Positions 63,174 to 64,000 of a stretch of 64,000 nt of DNA are shown here, one piece after another (the stretch's first letter is position 1; the number at the start of each line of letters is the position of its first letter). The position numbers and the translations under genes were made by a program. The DNA is taken from NCBI GenBank assembly GCA_031200235.1, contig CP133595.1:620001-684000 (forward strand), given 5' to 3'. Origin of the DNA: Cuniculiplasma divulgatum. Lineage in GTDB: Archaea > Thermoplasmatota > Thermoplasmata > Thermoplasmatales > Thermoplasmataceae. The notes beneath the pieces are model-generated. The model searched no databases. It worked only from the letters and a program-made list of their open reading frames with translations, and was not told the DNA's origin.

Positions 63174-63851
63174 ATGGACGATACTGTTGAGACCATGGGT
63201 GAACTGTCCTCACTTCTGGGGCAGATGAAAGGCAATATAATACAGGAGCTGAGTTACTCAGAGAGAAGCATGGATGATCTTGCCCACCTGCTTGGAATTA
63301 ACAAGAACGCTGTCAAGGAACATATGGAATCACTGGAAAAGAAAGGTTATGTCCAGCCGTTTTTCAGGGGAGGCGGAACGGGAAGGCCCAAGAAGTTCTA
63401 CAGGCTCACGGAGAAAGGCATGGGGCTCCTGCCCAAGAGATACATATCATTCGCAACAATGCTGGTGGAGGAACTCGAATCGGAATTCGGGAGGGAGAAG
63501 GTCAATTTCATTCTGGGAAAGGTTGCGGACAAGATAGTGGGAGAATCCGGATGGAAAAGGCCGTCAGGCATTCCTGAATCAAGGGAGGACAAGCTGAAGA
63601 GGCTTCAGGAATTCGTTGGGACACTCAACAAGCTTGGCTATTATGCACGCCTGGAGGTCACAGATGATGTTGTGAGGATTATAAGGCACAACTGCATATT
63701 TTACGAGCTTGCAAAGAACAACAGCAGGATCATATGCACCGCCCTTGGATCAGACATAATAAAGAACTCAATAAACCAGGACTTCAGGATCAGGGAGAAA
63801 TTCTCTGATGGTGACAACAAATGCGTTGTTGAAGTGAACCTCACTGACTAG
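63174..63851 (+). CDS. SufR-like iron-sulfur-sensing transcriptional regulator
   Basis: From the ATG at 63174 the protein has 225 residues. An N-terminal winged helix (SMDDLAHLLGINKNAVKEHM) is followed by a domain with three cysteines late in the chain, Cys174, Cys188 and Cys217. Their spacing recalls the cluster ligands of cyanobacterial SufR. A TTG at 63168 is also in frame; the TATA box fits 63174 as a leaderless start. Being divergent from sufC it most likely represses the operon when cluster supply is adequate. It overlaps the next gene by 11 bases. Confidence 0.85.
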   Translation: MDDTVETMGELSSLLGQMKGNIIQELSYSERSMDDLAHLLGINKNAVKEHMESLEKKGYVQPFFRGGGTGRPKKFYRLTEKGMGLLPKRYISFATMLVEELESEFGREKVNFILGKVADKIVGESGWKRPSGIPESREDKLKRLQEFVGTLNKLGYYARLEVTDDVVRIIRHNCIFYELAKNNSRIICTALGSDIIKNSINQDFRIREKFSDGDNKCVVEVNLTD

Positions 63852-64000
63852 GCTGGCTCTTAAGGTGAATTCCCTTCAGGTTCCTGATCATATCTTCTGT
63901 CATTGCGTCAAGGTCATATTCCGGTGAGAAGCCCCAGTCGATTTTTGCGTCTGTTGAATCCAGGCTCCTTGGCCATGTTTCTGCTATTGCCTGTCTGTAG
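63841..64000 (-). CDS. C-terminal end of an NAD-dependent epimerase or threonine dehydrogenase
   Basis: The minus-strand frame is open from the window edge to a TGA at 63841-63843. The visible 52 residues include ETWPRSLDSTDAKIDWGFSP and YDLDAMTEDMIRNLKGI, the usual C-terminal pattern of short-chain L-threonine 3-dehydrogenase and related NDP-sugar epimerases. The catalytic part lies outside the window, so the two cannot be separated. It is convergent with the SufR-like gene. Confidence 0.7.
   Translation of the reverse strand, partial: YRQAIAETWPRSLDSTDAKIDWGFSPEYDLDAMTEDMIRNLKGIHLKSQPSQ

Noticed and set aside
1-64000. CRISPR array, intact insertion sequence, rRNA operon or replication origin
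   Set aside because: No regularly spaced repeats, no transposase, no rRNA-like sequence, and no Cdc6 gene with origin-box clusters were seen.

Overview
The window reads as a chromosomal segment of an acidophilic, thermophilic euryarchaeon, most likely from the order Thermoplasmatales. The information-processing genes are archaeal: an archaeal-type S-adenosylmethionine synthetase, XPD/Rad3 helicase, DRG GTPase, RNase HII, a type IA topoisomerase with zinc fingers, a XerA recombinase and eukaryote-like glycyl-tRNA synthetase. Many genes start with ATG, GTG or TTG about 26 bases downstream of a TATA-like box, the leaderless layout common in this order. A P-type H+-ATPase, a bd-type quinol oxidase, DUF981 and DUF6015-like proteins and a radical SAM protein of the Ta0216 type point the same way. 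I cannot name a species.

Layout. 1-5.8 kb: UbiB-like kinase (cut by the window edge), small heat-shock protein, a B12-dependent acyl-CoA mutase (large subunit, small subunit, MeaB chaperone), thioredoxin and a ferritin-like helical protein. 5.9-11.4 kb: a candidate small structured RNA, ribulose-phosphate epimerase, an alcohol dehydrogenase, XerA, a prenyl diphosphate synthase, RNase HII and a TPR protein. 11.4-25.9 kb: XPD helicase, ClC antiporter with CBS domains, an acetyltransferase, SAM synthetase, PurH, a presenilin-like protease, topoisomerase I, a HemK-like methyltransferase, an MFS/PadR pair, DRG GTPase and acylphosphatase. 25.9-32.5 kb: threonine dehydratase with split formiminotransferase/cyclodeaminase, class II ribonucleotide reductase and a thiolase. 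32.8-35.8 kb: tRNA-Leu(GAG) followed by an AT-rich patch of membrane and hypothetical proteins that looks acquired. 36-48 kb: H+-ATPase, universal stress protein, a regulator/phosphodiesterase/B12-radical SAM operon divergent from cydAB, and a DtxR-controlled transporter operon. 48-57.8 kb: an MBL-fold hydrolase, nucleotidyltransferase, DUF6015-like protein, CbiZ, prolidase with a metzincin-like protein, an MFS carrier, a four-CBS protein and glycyl-tRNA synthetase. 57.8-64 kb: the complete suf operon (sufC-B-D-S-U-ferredoxin) divergent from a SufR-like regulator, and the end of a sugar-nucleotide epimerase or threonine dehydrogenase.

How it fits together. Cobalamin is a recurring theme: the mutase, ribonucleotide reductase and radical SAM/B12 protein use it, and CbiZ salvages it. 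Iron-sulfur supply (Suf) serves XPD, the radical SAM enzyme and the ferredoxin. The mutase carries the active-site pair Phe101/Gln219, which is the isobutyryl-CoA mutase signature and not that of methylmalonyl-CoA mutase, so the usual annotation is probably wrong. With the thiolase and the amino-acid-degrading enzymes this suggests a heterotroph living on peptides.

Several intergenic regions hold clear inverted or direct repeats beside promoters (purH/mat, nrdJ, the DtxR gene, cydA, xerA). These are the best regulatory leads. I saw no CRISPR array, no intact insertion sequence and no rRNA. All calls are by eye, with no database search.
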